From CAYVQA01 sp045119035 (lineage in GTDB: Bacteria; Bacillota_I; Bacilli_A; ML615J-28; CAG-313), in contig JBGVCU010000042.1 of the NCBI GenBank assembly GCA_045119035.1, positions 36,040 through 100,039 of the forward strand: a DNA stretch of 64,000 nucleotides, read 5' to 3'. Under the pieces are notes generated by a model that did not search any database, was not told the origin of the DNA, and saw only the letters and a program-made list of their open reading frames with translations. The position numbers and the translations under genes were made by a program. The first letter of the stretch is position 1, and each line of letters opens with the position of its first letter. This document shows positions 17,096 to 26,753 of this stretch, piece by piece.

Positions 17096-18265
17096 TTATT
17101 TCTTATAAATTATTTTTCCATCAATTAAAATTGTTTTTGGTTGTGCTAAATAATGGAAAGGATTATGTGACCAAATAACAATATCTGCATCTTTTCCAAC
17201 TTCAATACTTCCAACACGATCATCTATATTTGTTAATTTTGCTGCATTAATTGTAACAGCTTTTAAAGCATCAAGTTCATTTAAACCACTTCTAACAAAA
17301 CGTCCTAATTGTAACATTGTATTATCAAGTTCAATAACTGGATGGTCAGTCATAATAGCAAAAGGAACTTTAAAATCATTTAAAATTCTTCCTGCTTCAA
17401 ATGTCTTATTTTGAACTTCAGGCTTTGATTTATAATTCATTGTAGGTCCAATTACACAACGAACTTGGTGTTTTGATAAAAATTCAGGAATCATATATCC
17501 TTCAGTACAATGTTCAATTGTATAATTTAAATTAAATTCTTCTAAAATTCGAACAGCTGTTTGTATATCATCAGCTCTATGAGCATGAATTTTTATAGGT
17601 AATCCTTCAAATACTCTTTTTAAAGAATGCATTCTAACATCAATGTTAAATTTTACATCTTCACCATTATTTAATTTTTCTAAATACATTTGATAATCAA
17701 TATGATATTGTTTAGCTTTTGTAAGCTGTTCTCTAATGATTGCTGCAGAAGCCATTCTTGTATGAGGAGCTTGACCACGACCACCATAACTTCCTTTAGG
17801 ATTTTCTCCAAGTGCCATTTTCATTGCTGATTCTTCTACCATTACCATATCTTCAACAGTTTTACCACGTAATTTTAATATTGCAAATGTTCCACCAATT
17901 AAATTTGCAGAACCTGGTCCAATATTAACCGTAGTAATACCAGCTTCTAAAGCACTCTTGAAATAACGATCAAAAGGATTAATACCATCAATCGCTCTTA
18001 AATGTGGTGTTACTGGATTTGAAAATTCATTAACATCATTACCTTCTTTATATACTTCTTCTAAAATACCTAAATGACAATGAGCATCAATTAATCCAGG
18101 TGTAACATATCTACCAACTGCTTTAATAACTGTTGCATTTTTATAATCATCTTCATTAATATTTTTAGCTATTTTTAAGATTTTACCCTTATTAATTAAA
18201 ATATCTCTAAGTTCATAATTAACATCTGCCATCGATAATAGATTAGCTTTTTTTATTAATATCAC
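17096..18265 (-). CDS. Imidazolonepropionase-like amidohydrolase
   Basis: 389 aa amidohydrolase-superfamily TIM barrel. Metal ligands are visible: HCH in GLIDAHCHLG, His in IKIHAHRADD, His in YTIEHCTEGY and Asp in IMTDHPVI. The C-terminal AADIV-type strand (VGKDADIVIW) closes the composite beta domain. Related proteins act on cyclic amides or dipeptides, but the substrate is unknown. The start is GTG, preceded by GGGGTGATTTT. It lies 19 bases upstream of degV, so the two are probably co-transcribed. Confidence 0.85.
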   Translation of the reverse strand: MILIKKANLLSMADVNYELRDILINKGKILKIAKNINEDDYKNATVIKAVGRYVTPGLIDAHCHLGILEEVYKEGNDVNEFSNPVTPHLRAIDGINPFDRYFKSALEAGITTVNIGPGSANLIGGTFAILKLRGKTVEDMVMVEESAMKMALGENPKGSYGGRGQAPHTRMASAAIIREQLTKAKQYHIDYQMYLEKLNNGEDVKFNIDVRMHSLKRVFEGLPIKIHAHRADDIQTAVRILEEFNLNYTIEHCTEGYMIPEFLSKHQVRCVIGPTMNYKSKPEVQNKTFEAGRILNDFKVPFAIMTDHPVIELDNTMLQLGRFVRSGLNELDALKAVTINAAKLTNIDDRVGSIEVGKDADIVIWSHNPFHYLAQPKTILIDGKIIYKK

Positions 18266-18428
18266 AAAATCACCCCATTTTATATTATATATTATACCAT
18301 AAAATATTTTTTTGTCAAAAAATAGTTTTTTTAAATTTTTAAATATACAATATAATATTATTATTTAATTTGTGTATTTTTTACTTTATACATAATATAG
18401 TAATATCTATTTATTAATTTCATATAAA

Positions 18429-18457
18429 TTGACTATTTAATGAATATTTGATATAAT
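18429..18457 (+). promoter_or_regulatory. Promoter of the trpS T-box leader
   Basis: TTGACT (18429-18434), 17-base spacer, TATAAT (18452-18457), close to consensus. The stretch 18266-18428 before it is AT-rich and shows no gene. Confidence 0.8.
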
Positions 18458-18469
18458 GTTTAAAACATA

Positions 18470-18692
18470 TGATTTAGAAAGAGTACATTTAGGTAAATTT
18501 TTAGAGAAGGCTTGGTTGGTGAAAAAGCTCAAATGAACTATTTGGAATGGGTCTAATGATGTGAAAAGAGGAAATGCTTTTCCGTATTATCCTGCGTTAA
18601 AGGAAAATGAGGGTATATATAATATATACTAAATTAAGGTGGCACCACGAAATTATCGTCCTTATGGAAATTAGTTCCATAAGGCTTTTTTT
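18470..18692 (+). promoter_or_regulatory. T-box leader of trpS-udk
   Basis: A 5' AGAGTA element begins Stem I. The T-box core is AAGGTGGCACCACG (about 18636-18649), followed by TCGTCCTTATGG. The terminator has arms CCTTATGGA (18660-18668) and TCCATAAGG (18676-18684) and a T run. A TGG triplet in TATTTGGAATGGG may be the specifier for tRNA-Trp. The leader ends 15 bases before the trpS start. Confidence 0.92.
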
Positions 18693-18706
18693 ATAGGGAG
18701 GTATTT

Positions 18707-19702
18707 ATGAAAACAATCGTATCTGGTATTCAACCAACTGGTAACTTAACACTTGGAAATTATTTAGGAGCTATTAAACAATTTGTAGATTTACAAAACA
18801 CATTAGATGATGCAGTTTTTTATATTTTTATTGCTGACTTACACGCTATTACTGTTCCTAAAGTTCCTTCAGAACTTAGAAAAAATATTAAAGAACTTGC
18901 TGCACTATATCTTGCAGCAGGACTTAATCCTGAAAAGGTTAATCTATTTATTCAATCAGAAGTAAGAGAACATGCTGAACTTGGATATGCTTTACAAACA
19001 ATCACTTATATTGGTGAACTTGAAAGAATGACACAATTTAAAGATAAAAAAGTTAAACAAGTAAATGGTGTTTCAACTGCACTTCTTACATATCCCGTAT
19101 TAATGGCTGGAGATATTCTTCTATATAATGCAGATTATGTTCCTGTTGGAGTTGACCAAAAACAACATTTAGAATTAACTCGTGATTTAGCAGAAAGATT
19201 TAATAATCGCTATTCTGAAACATTTAAAATCCCTGAACCACTTCTTGTTAAAAATGGTTCTAAAGTTATGAGTTTAACTGATCCAACAAAGAAAATGTCA
19301 AAATCTGATCCAAATGAAAAATCAGCTATTTACATTCTTGATCCAAAAGAAGTTATAAGAAAGAAAATAGCATCAGCTGTAACAGACTCTGAAACTTGTG
19401 TAAAATATGATCCTGCAAATAAACCTGGTATTTCAAACTTATTAACTATTATGTCTGCATGTACTAATAGATCTATTCCAGAATTAGAAAATGAATTTAA
19501 AGATAGCAATTATGGTACATTTAAACAAGCTGTTGCTGATAGTGTAATAAGTGTATTAGAACCTATTCAAAATAGATTCAAAGAATATATTAATTCAAGC
19601 GAACTTGATGAAATCTTAAATAAAGGTCGCGATAATGCATCATTTGTTGCAAATAAAATGATTAAAAAAGTATATCGTAAAATTGGATTAGGTAGAAAAT
19701 AG
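18707..19702 (+). CDS. trpS: Tryptophanyl-tRNA synthetase
   Basis: 331 aa class I synthetase. The HIGH-like motif is TGNLTLGNYLGAI and the KMSKS loop is KKMSKSDPN. The region GDILLYNADYVPVGVDQKQHLELTRD is the conserved tryptophan-binding core. The RBS AGGGAGG lies at a good distance from the ATG. It is controlled by the T-box upstream and followed after 10 bases by udk. Confidence 0.97.
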   Translation: MKTIVSGIQPTGNLTLGNYLGAIKQFVDLQNTLDDAVFYIFIADLHAITVPKVPSELRKNIKELAALYLAAGLNPEKVNLFIQSEVREHAELGYALQTITYIGELERMTQFKDKKVKQVNGVSTALLTYPVLMAGDILLYNADYVPVGVDQKQHLELTRDLAERFNNRYSETFKIPEPLLVKNGSKVMSLTDPTKKMSKSDPNEKSAIYILDPKEVIRKKIASAVTDSETCVKYDPANKPGISNLLTIMSACTNRSIPELENEFKDSNYGTFKQAVADSVISVLEPIQNRFKEYINSSELDEILNKGRDNASFVANKMIKKVYRKIGLGRK

Positions 19703-19712
19703 GTGAAATAAA

Positions 19713-20330
19713 ATGGCGGTAACAATTATCGGAATTGCAGGAGGAACTGCATCAGGAAAAACAACAATTGCAAAAAAACTATATGCTACAACATCACAAG
19801 TAGGTAGTGTTGCCATGCTTAGAATGGATGATTATTATAAAATTACAGATCATCTTACTTTAGAAGAACGTCGTCAAATAAATTTTGACCATCCTGATTC
19901 ATATGATGTTGATTTATTTATTAAACATTTAGAAATGTTAAAAAATGGATTAGATATTGAAAAACCAATTTATGATTTTGTTGTTTCTAATAGAACTAAA
20001 GAAACAGAAACAATTAAATCAAGTAGTGTAATTATCGTTGAAGGAATTTTATTATTTGCAATTCCAGAATTACTAAAAAAATTTGATATCAAAATTTTTG
20101 TAGAAACACCAGATGATATTCGTTTTATTAGAAGATTAAAACGTGATATGAGAGATCGTGGAAGAAGTATTGAATCTGTTGTAAACCAATATTTAACAAC
20201 AGTTAGACCAATGCATGAAACATTTGTTGAACCATCAAAAAAATACGCTGATTTAATTATTCCTGAAGGTGGACATAATCAAATAGCTATTGACTTTGTT
20301 GAAACAAAAATACTACAATTATTAAAATAA
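19713..20330 (+). CDS. udk: Uridine kinase
   Basis: 205 aa P-loop kinase that phosphorylates uridine and cytidine in pyrimidine salvage. The Walker A motif is GGTASGKTT; RMDDYYK, NFDHPDSYD and IVEGILLF follow, then RRLKRDMRDRGRS, all typical of Udk. The RBS is AGGTGAAATAAA. It is co-transcribed with trpS under T-box control, an arrangement without obvious functional logic. It links to the uracil permease at 45 kb in the same salvage pathway. Confidence 0.95.
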   Translation: MAVTIIGIAGGTASGKTTIAKKLYATTSQVGSVAMLRMDDYYKITDHLTLEERRQINFDHPDSYDVDLFIKHLEMLKNGLDIEKPIYDFVVSNRTKETETIKSSSVIIVEGILLFAIPELLKKFDIKIFVETPDDIRFIRRLKRDMRDRGRSIESVVNQYLTTVRPMHETFVEPSKKYADLIIPEGGHNQIAIDFVETKILQLLK

Positions 20331-20336
20331 AACATT

Positions 20337-20367
20337 AAAAAGGCTTATTAATTTAAGCCTTTTTTTA
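20337..20367 (+). terminator. Terminator after udk
   Basis: Arms AGGCTTA (20341-20347) and TAAGCCT (20354-20360) extended by A and T runs, 6 bases after the stop. Confidence 0.85.
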
Positions 20368-20380
20368 TATATATTAATAG

Positions 20381-21508
20381 GTGATAAATATTAAAGAATT
20401 AATTAAATATAGAAGACATCTTCATAAATATCCAGAAATTGGATTTGAAACAACAAATACTATTAATTTTATTATTAATGAAATAAATAATATTGATTAT
20501 AACCAAAATAAAATTAAATTACTAATTAATAAAATAAATAATAATTTAATAGTAACCTTATCAACAAAAAATTCAAACATATTAGGTTTTAGAGCCGATA
20601 TTGATGCTTTAGAAATAAAAGAAACAAATAATATTTCATATAAATCAACAAACAATTACATGCATGCATGTGGACATGACGCTCATACCGCAATCTCTTT
20701 AAGAGTCATAACTTATCTATTAGAAAATCCTTCTACATTAAATGGTACTGTAAGATTTATATTTCAAAATGCTGAAGAAGGGCCAAATGAAGGTGGAGCA
20801 TTTCATTTAATTGAAAATGAATTAATAAAAGAAATCACATCAATATTCGCTCTTCATGTAAATAGTGAATTAGAACCATTTACTATTCATTATAGATATA
20901 ATGAAATAATGGCTCAAAGTAATATGTTTAAAATTGAATTATTTGGTAAAAGTTCTCATATTACTAGATTTAAAGAAGGAATTGATGTATTAAAAATAGG
21001 ATTTAAAATTTATAATAAAATAATGAATTTAACTAAGAAAGACTTAATTTATATTGGTAAATTTAATAGTGGAGTATCTAGTAATATTGTTTCTGAATAT
21101 ACAAAAATAGAAGGTTCAATAAGAACCTTCCATTTACAAAATTATAGATATATATATAAGAAAATTGGACAAATTATAAAAAGATATTCCAAAAATAACA
21201 AATATAAAATTAGTTATAATAATGGATATCCTCCTGTAATAAATAATAAGAAATTAACTGATCTACTTATTAATTGTTCTAATAATCTAAATATTAATAT
21301 TAAATACTTGAAAAAACCATTTCTTTTTTCTGATGATTTTTCAAGATATAGTGTAAATTCACAAATTTGTTATTTTTTTATTGGAACAAAATTAAATAAA
21401 AATACACCACTACATTCAAGTAATTTTACGATTAATGAAGATGCGTTAAAGACGGGATTTGATATATTTATAGAATTAATTAAAAACTATCCTTTTAAAT
21501 ATGTTTAA
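20381..21508 (+). CDS. M20-family amidohydrolase
   Basis: 375 aa metallopeptidase-fold hydrolase of the hippurate/indole-acetyl-amino-acid hydrolase group. Motifs: YRRHLHKYPEIGFE at the N-terminus, HACGHDAHTA with two metal-binding His, and NAEEGPNEGG with the catalytic/metal Glu pair. Natural substrates of such proteins include N-acyl amino acids; none can be named here. The GTG at 20381 lies inside an AGGTGAT Shine-Dalgarno sequence, so it is a doubtful start; the in-frame ATT at 20390 has ideal spacing and may be used. The 3' end overlaps tyrS (convergent) by 14 bases. Codons are unusually rich in AAT and ATA. Confidence 0.85.
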   Translation: MINIKELIKYRRHLHKYPEIGFETTNTINFIINEINNIDYNQNKIKLLINKINNNLIVTLSTKNSNILGFRADIDALEIKETNNISYKSTNNYMHACGHDAHTAISLRVITYLLENPSTLNGTVRFIFQNAEEGPNEGGAFHLIENELIKEITSIFALHVNSELEPFTIHYRYNEIMAQSNMFKIELFGKSSHITRFKEGIDVLKIGFKIYNKIMNLTKKDLIYIGKFNSGVSSNIVSEYTKIEGSIRTFHLQNYRYIYKKIGQIIKRYSKNNKYKISYNNGYPPVINNKKLTDLLINCSNNLNINIKYLKKPFLFSDDFSRYSVNSQICYFFIGTKLNKNTPLHSSNFTINEDALKTGFDIFIELIKNYPFKYV

Positions 21509-22721
21509 TTAAATAATAGTTCTTCTTACCACGTCTAATAATAGTATAAATATTTCCAATTGCGTTTTCTTTAGAAATAACACTTTCTAAATCTTTATTT
21601 TGAACTCCATTTACAAGTACTCCACCACCTGAAACAAATTCTCTTGCTTCACGTTTAGATTTTGCTGCACCTGCTTGAATTAATGCATCTAAAATATTTA
21701 AGTCTTCTTTAACTTCAATTGTAGGTACTCCTTGGAATCCCATATTGATTTCTTCGACTGTTAAGTTTCCAACTTTACCACTAAATAAAGCTTCTGAAAT
21801 AGCTACTGCTTTATTATATTCTTCTTCACCATGTAAGAATGTAATAACAGCTTTAGCTAAAGCTTTATGAGGTTTTCTTAGATGTGCTTCTGTTTCAAGA
21901 GTTTTTTCTAAATCTTCAATTTCTTCTTTTGATAAGAAAGTAAGTTTCTTTAAGTAGTCAATTACTTTAACATCTTCTACATTGATTAAGAATTGATACA
22001 TTGTATAACTTGATGTTTTATTTTTATCAAGCCAAATAGCTCCACCTTCACTCTTACCGAATTTAGTACCATCAGCTTTTGTAATAAGTGGCATTGTAAA
22101 TGCATAAGCTTCTTTTCCTAATTTTTTTCTAATTAGTTCAATACCAGCAGTAATATTACCCCATTGGTCTTGACCAGCTACTTGCATTACACAATTTTTA
22201 GTTTGATATAAATGTAAGAAGTCAAGTGCTTGCATAATCATATAAGAAAATTCTGTATATGTAATTCCACTATCAAGTCTTCTACGTACGATATCTTTAT
22301 TTAACATATAGTTGATATTAAAGAATTTACCAAAATCTCTTAAGAAATCAATAAAGTTAATATCTTTACACCAATCATAGTTATTAACAACTTCACAATC
22401 AAAAATTCTAGTTACTTGTTCTTTTAAGCAATTAAAATTATGATCTACTTGTTCTTTTGTAATCATTGGACGTTCACTACTAGGTTTTGGATCTCCAATT
22501 AATCCTGTTGCTCCACCAACAAGTAAAATAGGATGATGTCCTGCTTGTTTTAAACGTGTAGCAATTAAAAATGATGAAAAATGTCCAATATGTAAACTAT
22601 CCCCAGTAGGGTCAGTTCCAATATAGAATGTTAATTTTTCATTATTTAATTTTTCTTCAAGTTCTGGGTGACTCATATCATTAATAAGGCCACGCCATTT
22701 TAATTCTTCAAATAAAGTCAT
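21495..22721 (-). CDS. tyrS: Tyrosyl-tRNA synthetase
   Basis: 408 aa class I synthetase. GTDPTGDSLHIGHFSSF holds the HIGH motif, GQDQWGN contacts tyrosine, and KFGKS is the KMSKS loop. A C-terminal S4 RNA-binding domain runs from about residue 340 (AKSKREAREFVSGGGVLVNG). The upstream leader is a T-box. It follows a CcpA-like lacI gene; a tyrS-ccpA neighbourhood is also known in other Bacillota. Its 3' end overlaps the convergent M20 hydrolase gene by 14 bases. Confidence 0.97.
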   Translation of the reverse strand: MTLFEELKWRGLINDMSHPELEEKLNNEKLTFYIGTDPTGDSLHIGHFSSFLIATRLKQAGHHPILLVGGATGLIGDPKPSSERPMITKEQVDHNFNCLKEQVTRIFDCEVVNNYDWCKDINFIDFLRDFGKFFNINYMLNKDIVRRRLDSGITYTEFSYMIMQALDFLHLYQTKNCVMQVAGQDQWGNITAGIELIRKKLGKEAYAFTMPLITKADGTKFGKSEGGAIWLDKNKTSSYTMYQFLINVEDVKVIDYLKKLTFLSKEEIEDLEKTLETEAHLRKPHKALAKAVITFLHGEEEYNKAVAISEALFSGKVGNLTVEEINMGFQGVPTIEVKEDLNILDALIQAGAAKSKREAREFVSGGGVLVNGVQNKDLESVISKENAIGNIYTIIRRGKKNYYLIKHI

Positions 22722-22756
22722 ATTATCAAATCCTCTCTTTTAAAATTTAAATTAAA

Positions 22757-22942
22757 AAGTCCTTAGATAAAAGAAAATAATCTTTAAATCTAAGGACGAA
22801 ATTTTATTCCGCGGTACCACCTTAGTTCTAAGTATAAACTTAGCACTTTCATATTTAATTGTACCTTGGTAATTCATTTATTAACTTGGATAACCTTTCA
22901 GCAACCGGTTATCTTCCTAAATGTCCTATTAATAAACTACTT
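22757..22942 (-). promoter_or_regulatory. Compact T-box leader of tyrS, overlapping the end of lacI
   Basis: Core AAGGTGGTACCGCGG (about 22826-22812) and TCGTCCTTAGAT are present, with a terminator of arms GTCCTTAGAT (22759-22768) and ATCTAAGGAC (22788-22797). Stem I is short: TTTATTAA right after the lacI stop pairs with TTAATAAA about 45 bases later, and a GATAACC/GGTTATC hairpin caps it. A TAC (Tyr) in GAATTACC may be the specifier. The base of Stem I seems to use the last bases of lacI, so a promoter must lie inside lacI or the genes are co-transcribed. Confidence 0.85.
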
Positions 22943-23950
22943 AGTAGAATCACGCCAAATAATCTTATAATCGATTATTTTCTTTAATTCATGATCTTCT
23001 ACATCTTCTGTTGTTTCCATTAATTCAGTTAAAAGGTCCATTGCTTTATTACCAATTTCATAAATTGGAATTTGAATTGATGTTAAGCGTGGACGTGCAA
23101 GTAATGCATATCTTGTATCTTGGAATCCAATTACTTGAACATCATTTGGAACACTTAAACCTTTTTCAGCTACGATATTCATAAATGAAACAGCCATTGA
23201 ATCACGTACAACAATAGCAACATCAGGATGATTAGAATTTAACATATTTCTAAATTCATCTTCATTGATTTCTGTTGTACCATGAGCACGATAGATTTTT
23301 GCTTCTAGTCCTGCTTCATTCATAGCTTGAGTATAACCCTCAATTTTTAATTCATTAACAATATATTTTCTTTTTGTAGTAACTAACCAAATTTCTTTAT
23401 TACCTTTTTCAATCATTTGTTTTGTAACATCGTAAGCAGCAGTTTTATAGTCGATTGTTACATATGGTAAACCTTTTTCAGCACCATTTGTGTTAGTTAA
23501 AATTACAGGTATATTTAAATTTGCTAATAAGTCAAATGACCCTCTTGTGATTTCATCGTTTACATATAAAACTCCGTCAACACCTGAAGCCATAACATTT
23601 CCTAATGTTTCTTTTTCAAGAGCTAACGCTTGTTCATCTGTAGGACTACTATCATTAATAAATAATCTTAATAGATATCCACGTCTAGTTGCGCAGTCAG
23701 CAATACCGTTAACCATTTCTGCTACTGATGAACGATTTAAACGAGGAACAACGACTGCAACAGTGGTAGATTTTGAACTAGCTAATCCTTTTGCGTTTAA
23801 ATTTGGTTTATACCCAAGTTCTTTAATAATTCTTTCAATTTTTTCCTTAGTGGCTGGTTTTACTTTTTCAGGATGATTTAATACACGTGAAACAGTTGCG
23901 AGTGAAACACCAGCAGCACCAGCGACATCATATATTTTAATCTGATTCAT
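22937..23950 (-). CDS. LacI-family regulator, CcpA-like
   Basis: 337 aa. The N-terminal helix-turn-helix reads IYDVAGAAGVSLATVSRVLN followed by the hinge region KGLASSKS, as in CcpA. The C-terminal effector domain is a periplasmic-binding fold (VVVPRLNRSSVAEMVNGI to QIPIYEIGNKAMDLL). It is not beside sugar genes but next to tyrS, as ccpA is in some Bacillota. A global carbon-catabolite role is therefore plausible, and a cre-like site is found at 42303-42318. The RBS is AAGGAGGC. CcpA identity is inferred; a local regulator cannot be excluded. Confidence 0.75.
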   Translation of the reverse strand: MNQIKIYDVAGAAGVSLATVSRVLNHPEKVKPATKEKIERIIKELGYKPNLNAKGLASSKSTTVAVVVPRLNRSSVAEMVNGIADCATRRGYLLRLFINDSSPTDEQALALEKETLGNVMASGVDGVLYVNDEITRGSFDLLANLNIPVILTNTNGAEKGLPYVTIDYKTAAYDVTKQMIEKGNKEIWLVTTKRKYIVNELKIEGYTQAMNEAGLEAKIYRAHGTTEINEDEFRNMLNSNHPDVAIVVRDSMAVSFMNIVAEKGLSVPNDVQVIGFQDTRYALLARPRLTSIQIPIYEIGNKAMDLLTELMETTEDVEDHELKKIIDYKIIWRDSTK

Positions 23951-24042
23951 AAAATGCCTCCTTTTTTAAATTTTATTATTCCTCCTATATCAGTATATTA
24001 ATTATACCACATTTTCATTTTATTTTCAAGCATTTTCATAAT

Positions 24043-25428
24043 TTATTTTTGAAATTCATTATCCATATTAATAAATTGAATATTTAATTGTTTCTTTAAA
24101 AAACTTATATGATCTTTAAAGCTCCACATAGAGCGATATTCTATTGAATATTGTGTTGCAATCCATGGCCATAATTCACCTGGAATACCCCATTTGTTAA
24201 CATCTCTTTCAATTTCTTCGTCTAATATTTCTACTGCAAGTAATAATTCACTATATACTTCTGCAAGAAGTGGTCTTACTTCATTATATCTAGCAATAAC
24301 TTTATCAACGAACTTTTGATCATTAAATAATAATTTATATAATGGATTATTATCTTTAAGCCACATCTTTGAATTTTGATATCCTTCATACATATTGCTG
24401 TTTTCATTTCTACCAACAACACCTAGTGCAATATCAAAATCCCATACAGGACCAGCTTTTAACATACCATCAGTAAACACAAAATAAACACTAGTTTGAA
24501 CTGCATCAACATTTTTAAATAGCTCATTTACTAAATAATAATCAATTAAAGAATCTACATCAATTAATGATTCATAATCTTTTTTATTTCGAATAGAATC
24601 AAATACATTATCAACAAATTCTTTAATATATTTACATCTTTCTTTAGTAGCATCTTCATCTTCAGGATATTTAAATGCAAAATATAATCCATTTGATTCA
24701 AAGAATGATTCATCTTTTACAAGACCATCAGCTAAAATACGATCTAGAAAATCTAGTTCCATTAAATATGATGGATTGGCATCAAAATCATCTTGTTCAA
24801 TATCAACTCTACCTTTACCAGTTTGCATTTGTTCACATAGTAAATATAATCCAAGATATTCCCCATTAAATTCAACTTCAACAAAAATACTTGAAGGTTG
24901 GAAATCTAAATTATCAAGTTTGTTTGCAGTTAAATAAGCTAAATAATTTCTCATATGAGATTTATCAAAATAATTAGCTAAAAGCACCCAACTTTTTGAT
25001 TTTTCAAGTCCAAATAAACTTTGTTTTTCATCAAACTTAATTCTAAAAGCTTTCTTAGGAGCATCAAGTGTTGAATTACCTCTTAAACGAATTCCCATTG
25101 CAGCTTCTTCAAATATAATATTTTCTGTATTAGGTTGTTCTACAATTTTTAAATTACCTTTTATATAGTCTTCCTTATTATATGGAAATACTTTGTCCTT
25201 TGTATTGATAATTATTTTTGGTACTTCATTTTCTTCACTAACAAAGTTCTTAATATTTCTTGCTTTTGAAGGAACTTCAGGAGTAGGATTTTCTGGTTCA
25301 TCTATTCCTGGACCCGAAGTGCCTGGATCTTCTGGCGGATTAACACCTGGTTGTTCTATCATCGTACAACCAACTAGTAAAAATAATAAAAATATTACTA
25401 TTATTATAAAATATTGTTTCTTTTTCAT
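24043..25428 (-). CDS. CotH-kinase-family lipoprotein
   Basis: 461 aa with a signal peptide and lipobox LVGC (Cys21), then a Pro/Gly-rich linker (about 25-55) and a CotH domain. Domain marks: MGIRLRGNSTLDAPKKAFRI, VEFNGEYLGLYLLCEQMQ, and GPVWDFDIALG near the C-terminus, with the catalytic DFD aspartates intact. CotH proteins are atypical protein kinases that phosphorylate spore coat proteins; secreted bacterial versions, often lipoproteins, have unknown targets. It is transcribed alone, 92 bases past the lacI start. Confidence 0.85.
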   Translation of the reverse strand: MKKKQYFIIIVIFLLFLLVGCTMIEQPGVNPPEDPGTSGPGIDEPENPTPEVPSKARNIKNFVSEENEVPKIIINTKDKVFPYNKEDYIKGNLKIVEQPNTENIIFEEAAMGIRLRGNSTLDAPKKAFRIKFDEKQSLFGLEKSKSWVLLANYFDKSHMRNYLAYLTANKLDNLDFQPSSIFVEVEFNGEYLGLYLLCEQMQTGKGRVDIEQDDFDANPSYLMELDFLDRILADGLVKDESFFESNGLYFAFKYPEDEDATKERCKYIKEFVDNVFDSIRNKKDYESLIDVDSLIDYYLVNELFKNVDAVQTSVYFVFTDGMLKAGPVWDFDIALGVVGRNENSNMYEGYQNSKMWLKDNNPLYKLLFNDQKFVDKVIARYNEVRPLLAEVYSELLLAVEILDEEIERDVNKWGIPGELWPWIATQYSIEYRSMWSFKDHISFLKKQLNIQFINMDNEFQK

Positions 25429-25490
25429 ATTATATACTCCTTAACATATATATTATATCAAAGAAATTTTTTTCTTTCAAATAATATTAT

Positions 25491-26753
25491 TTATTTCACT
25501 CTTTTCAAATATGAATTAAAACTTCCAGCACCTAGAAAAATATAAATACTTTTATTTTGATCATCATTAATCACTAATTCATTAAATTTTTCTTTATTTA
25601 ATTTTTTAAACTTTCTTAATTTCTTATCAATCTTTTTTTGTAATAAAATATCTTGTTTTTCTCTTGAAATAAAGACATCATTAATATAAACTTCATCAAA
25701 TTTACTTAAAGCTTTTTTAAATTCTCTTATAAACTTAATAGTTCTAGAATACGTATGTGGTTCAAAAAAAACAATATATTTATATTCAGGATATTCTTGT
25801 TTAAGTGAATCATAAAAAGCTTTTATTTCTGTTGGATGATGAGCATAATCGCTAATAAATATTTTATTATTAAATATCCATTTTTCTTTTCTTCTTTTAG
25901 GAAGTAAATAATTATTTAGGTTATAACTTAAATCTATATCTTTATAAAATGAATTAATTATAGAGTAACACGCAAGAAAATTATATATCATATGTTTTCC
26001 TTTAAATGGTAAATAAGTTCTTTTACTATTAATCAATACTTCATATCCATTTATATCTTTATTAATTATTTTGCATCTAAAATCATTATTTTTATTAAAT
26101 CCAAATGTAATTTTATTAGGATGTTTAATTTTTCTACATAAAGCATTATCACCATTTATAACTAAATATTTGGATTGTTTACTAAAAGTGTTAAATGAAT
26201 TAAACAATTGTTTTTTACTTTTATAGTAATCTGGATGATCTAATTCAATATTATTAATAACAGAAATAGTAGGATGGTATTTTAAAAAATTATCTTTATA
26301 TTCACATGCTTCGAAAATCAAAATTTCACTATCATGTCCACAACCTATTCCATCACCTTTAATAACTGAAGGATTTATTTCATTTAACATAAATGAGAGT
26401 AAACTAGTAGTTGTTGTTTTCCCGTGTGTTCCACTGATCGCTATTTTCGTTTGAACATTAATTTGATCAATAAAATCTGAATAATAAAAATATGGATAAT
26501 TTCTTTTTATTACTTCACGTGTTTCAATATTATCTTGCCCATTTCCTAAAATATACACATAATTATCTTTAATATTATTAATATCATAATTAAAATATTG
26601 AATATTTTTATTATCTAAAATATCATCTGTAAAATATTTGCTCTGTGTATCAGATCCTATAACATTATGTCCTTTATCTTTTAAATAACAAGCTAAACTA
26701 GAGCAACCTGTTCCTTTTATTCCTATAATATAATAATTAATAAAAATCACCAC
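25491..26753 (-). CDS. murC: UDP-N-acetylmuramate-L-alanine ligase
   Basis: 420 aa. The N-terminal Rossmann start GIKGTGCSSLA, the ATP loop GTHGKTTTTS, FEACEYKDNFL, NIELDHPDYY and DYAHHPTEIKA, then FEPHTYSR, are MurC marks and exclude the other Mur ligases. It adds L-Ala to UDP-MurNAc in the cytoplasm, so this organism makes peptidoglycan. Two GTG codons at the apparent start overlap a GTGGTGAT ribosome-binding-like sequence; the in-frame ATT at 26741 would give an N-terminus like that of B. subtilis MurC and an 8-base spacing. Divergent from the broken acyltransferase gene. Confidence 0.92.
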   Translation of the reverse strand: MVIFINYYIIGIKGTGCSSLACYLKDKGHNVIGSDTQSKYFTDDILDNKNIQYFNYDINNIKDNYVYILGNGQDNIETREVIKRNYPYFYYSDFIDQINVQTKIAISGTHGKTTTTSLLSFMLNEINPSVIKGDGIGCGHDSEILIFEACEYKDNFLKYHPTISVINNIELDHPDYYKSKKQLFNSFNTFSKQSKYLVINGDNALCRKIKHPNKITFGFNKNNDFRCKIINKDINGYEVLINSKRTYLPFKGKHMIYNFLACYSIINSFYKDIDLSYNLNNYLLPKRRKEKWIFNNKIFISDYAHHPTEIKAFYDSLKQEYPEYKYIVFFEPHTYSRTIKFIREFKKALSKFDEVYINDVFISREKQDILLQKKIDKKLRKFKKLNKEKFNELVINDDQNKSIYIFLGAGSFNSYLKRVK

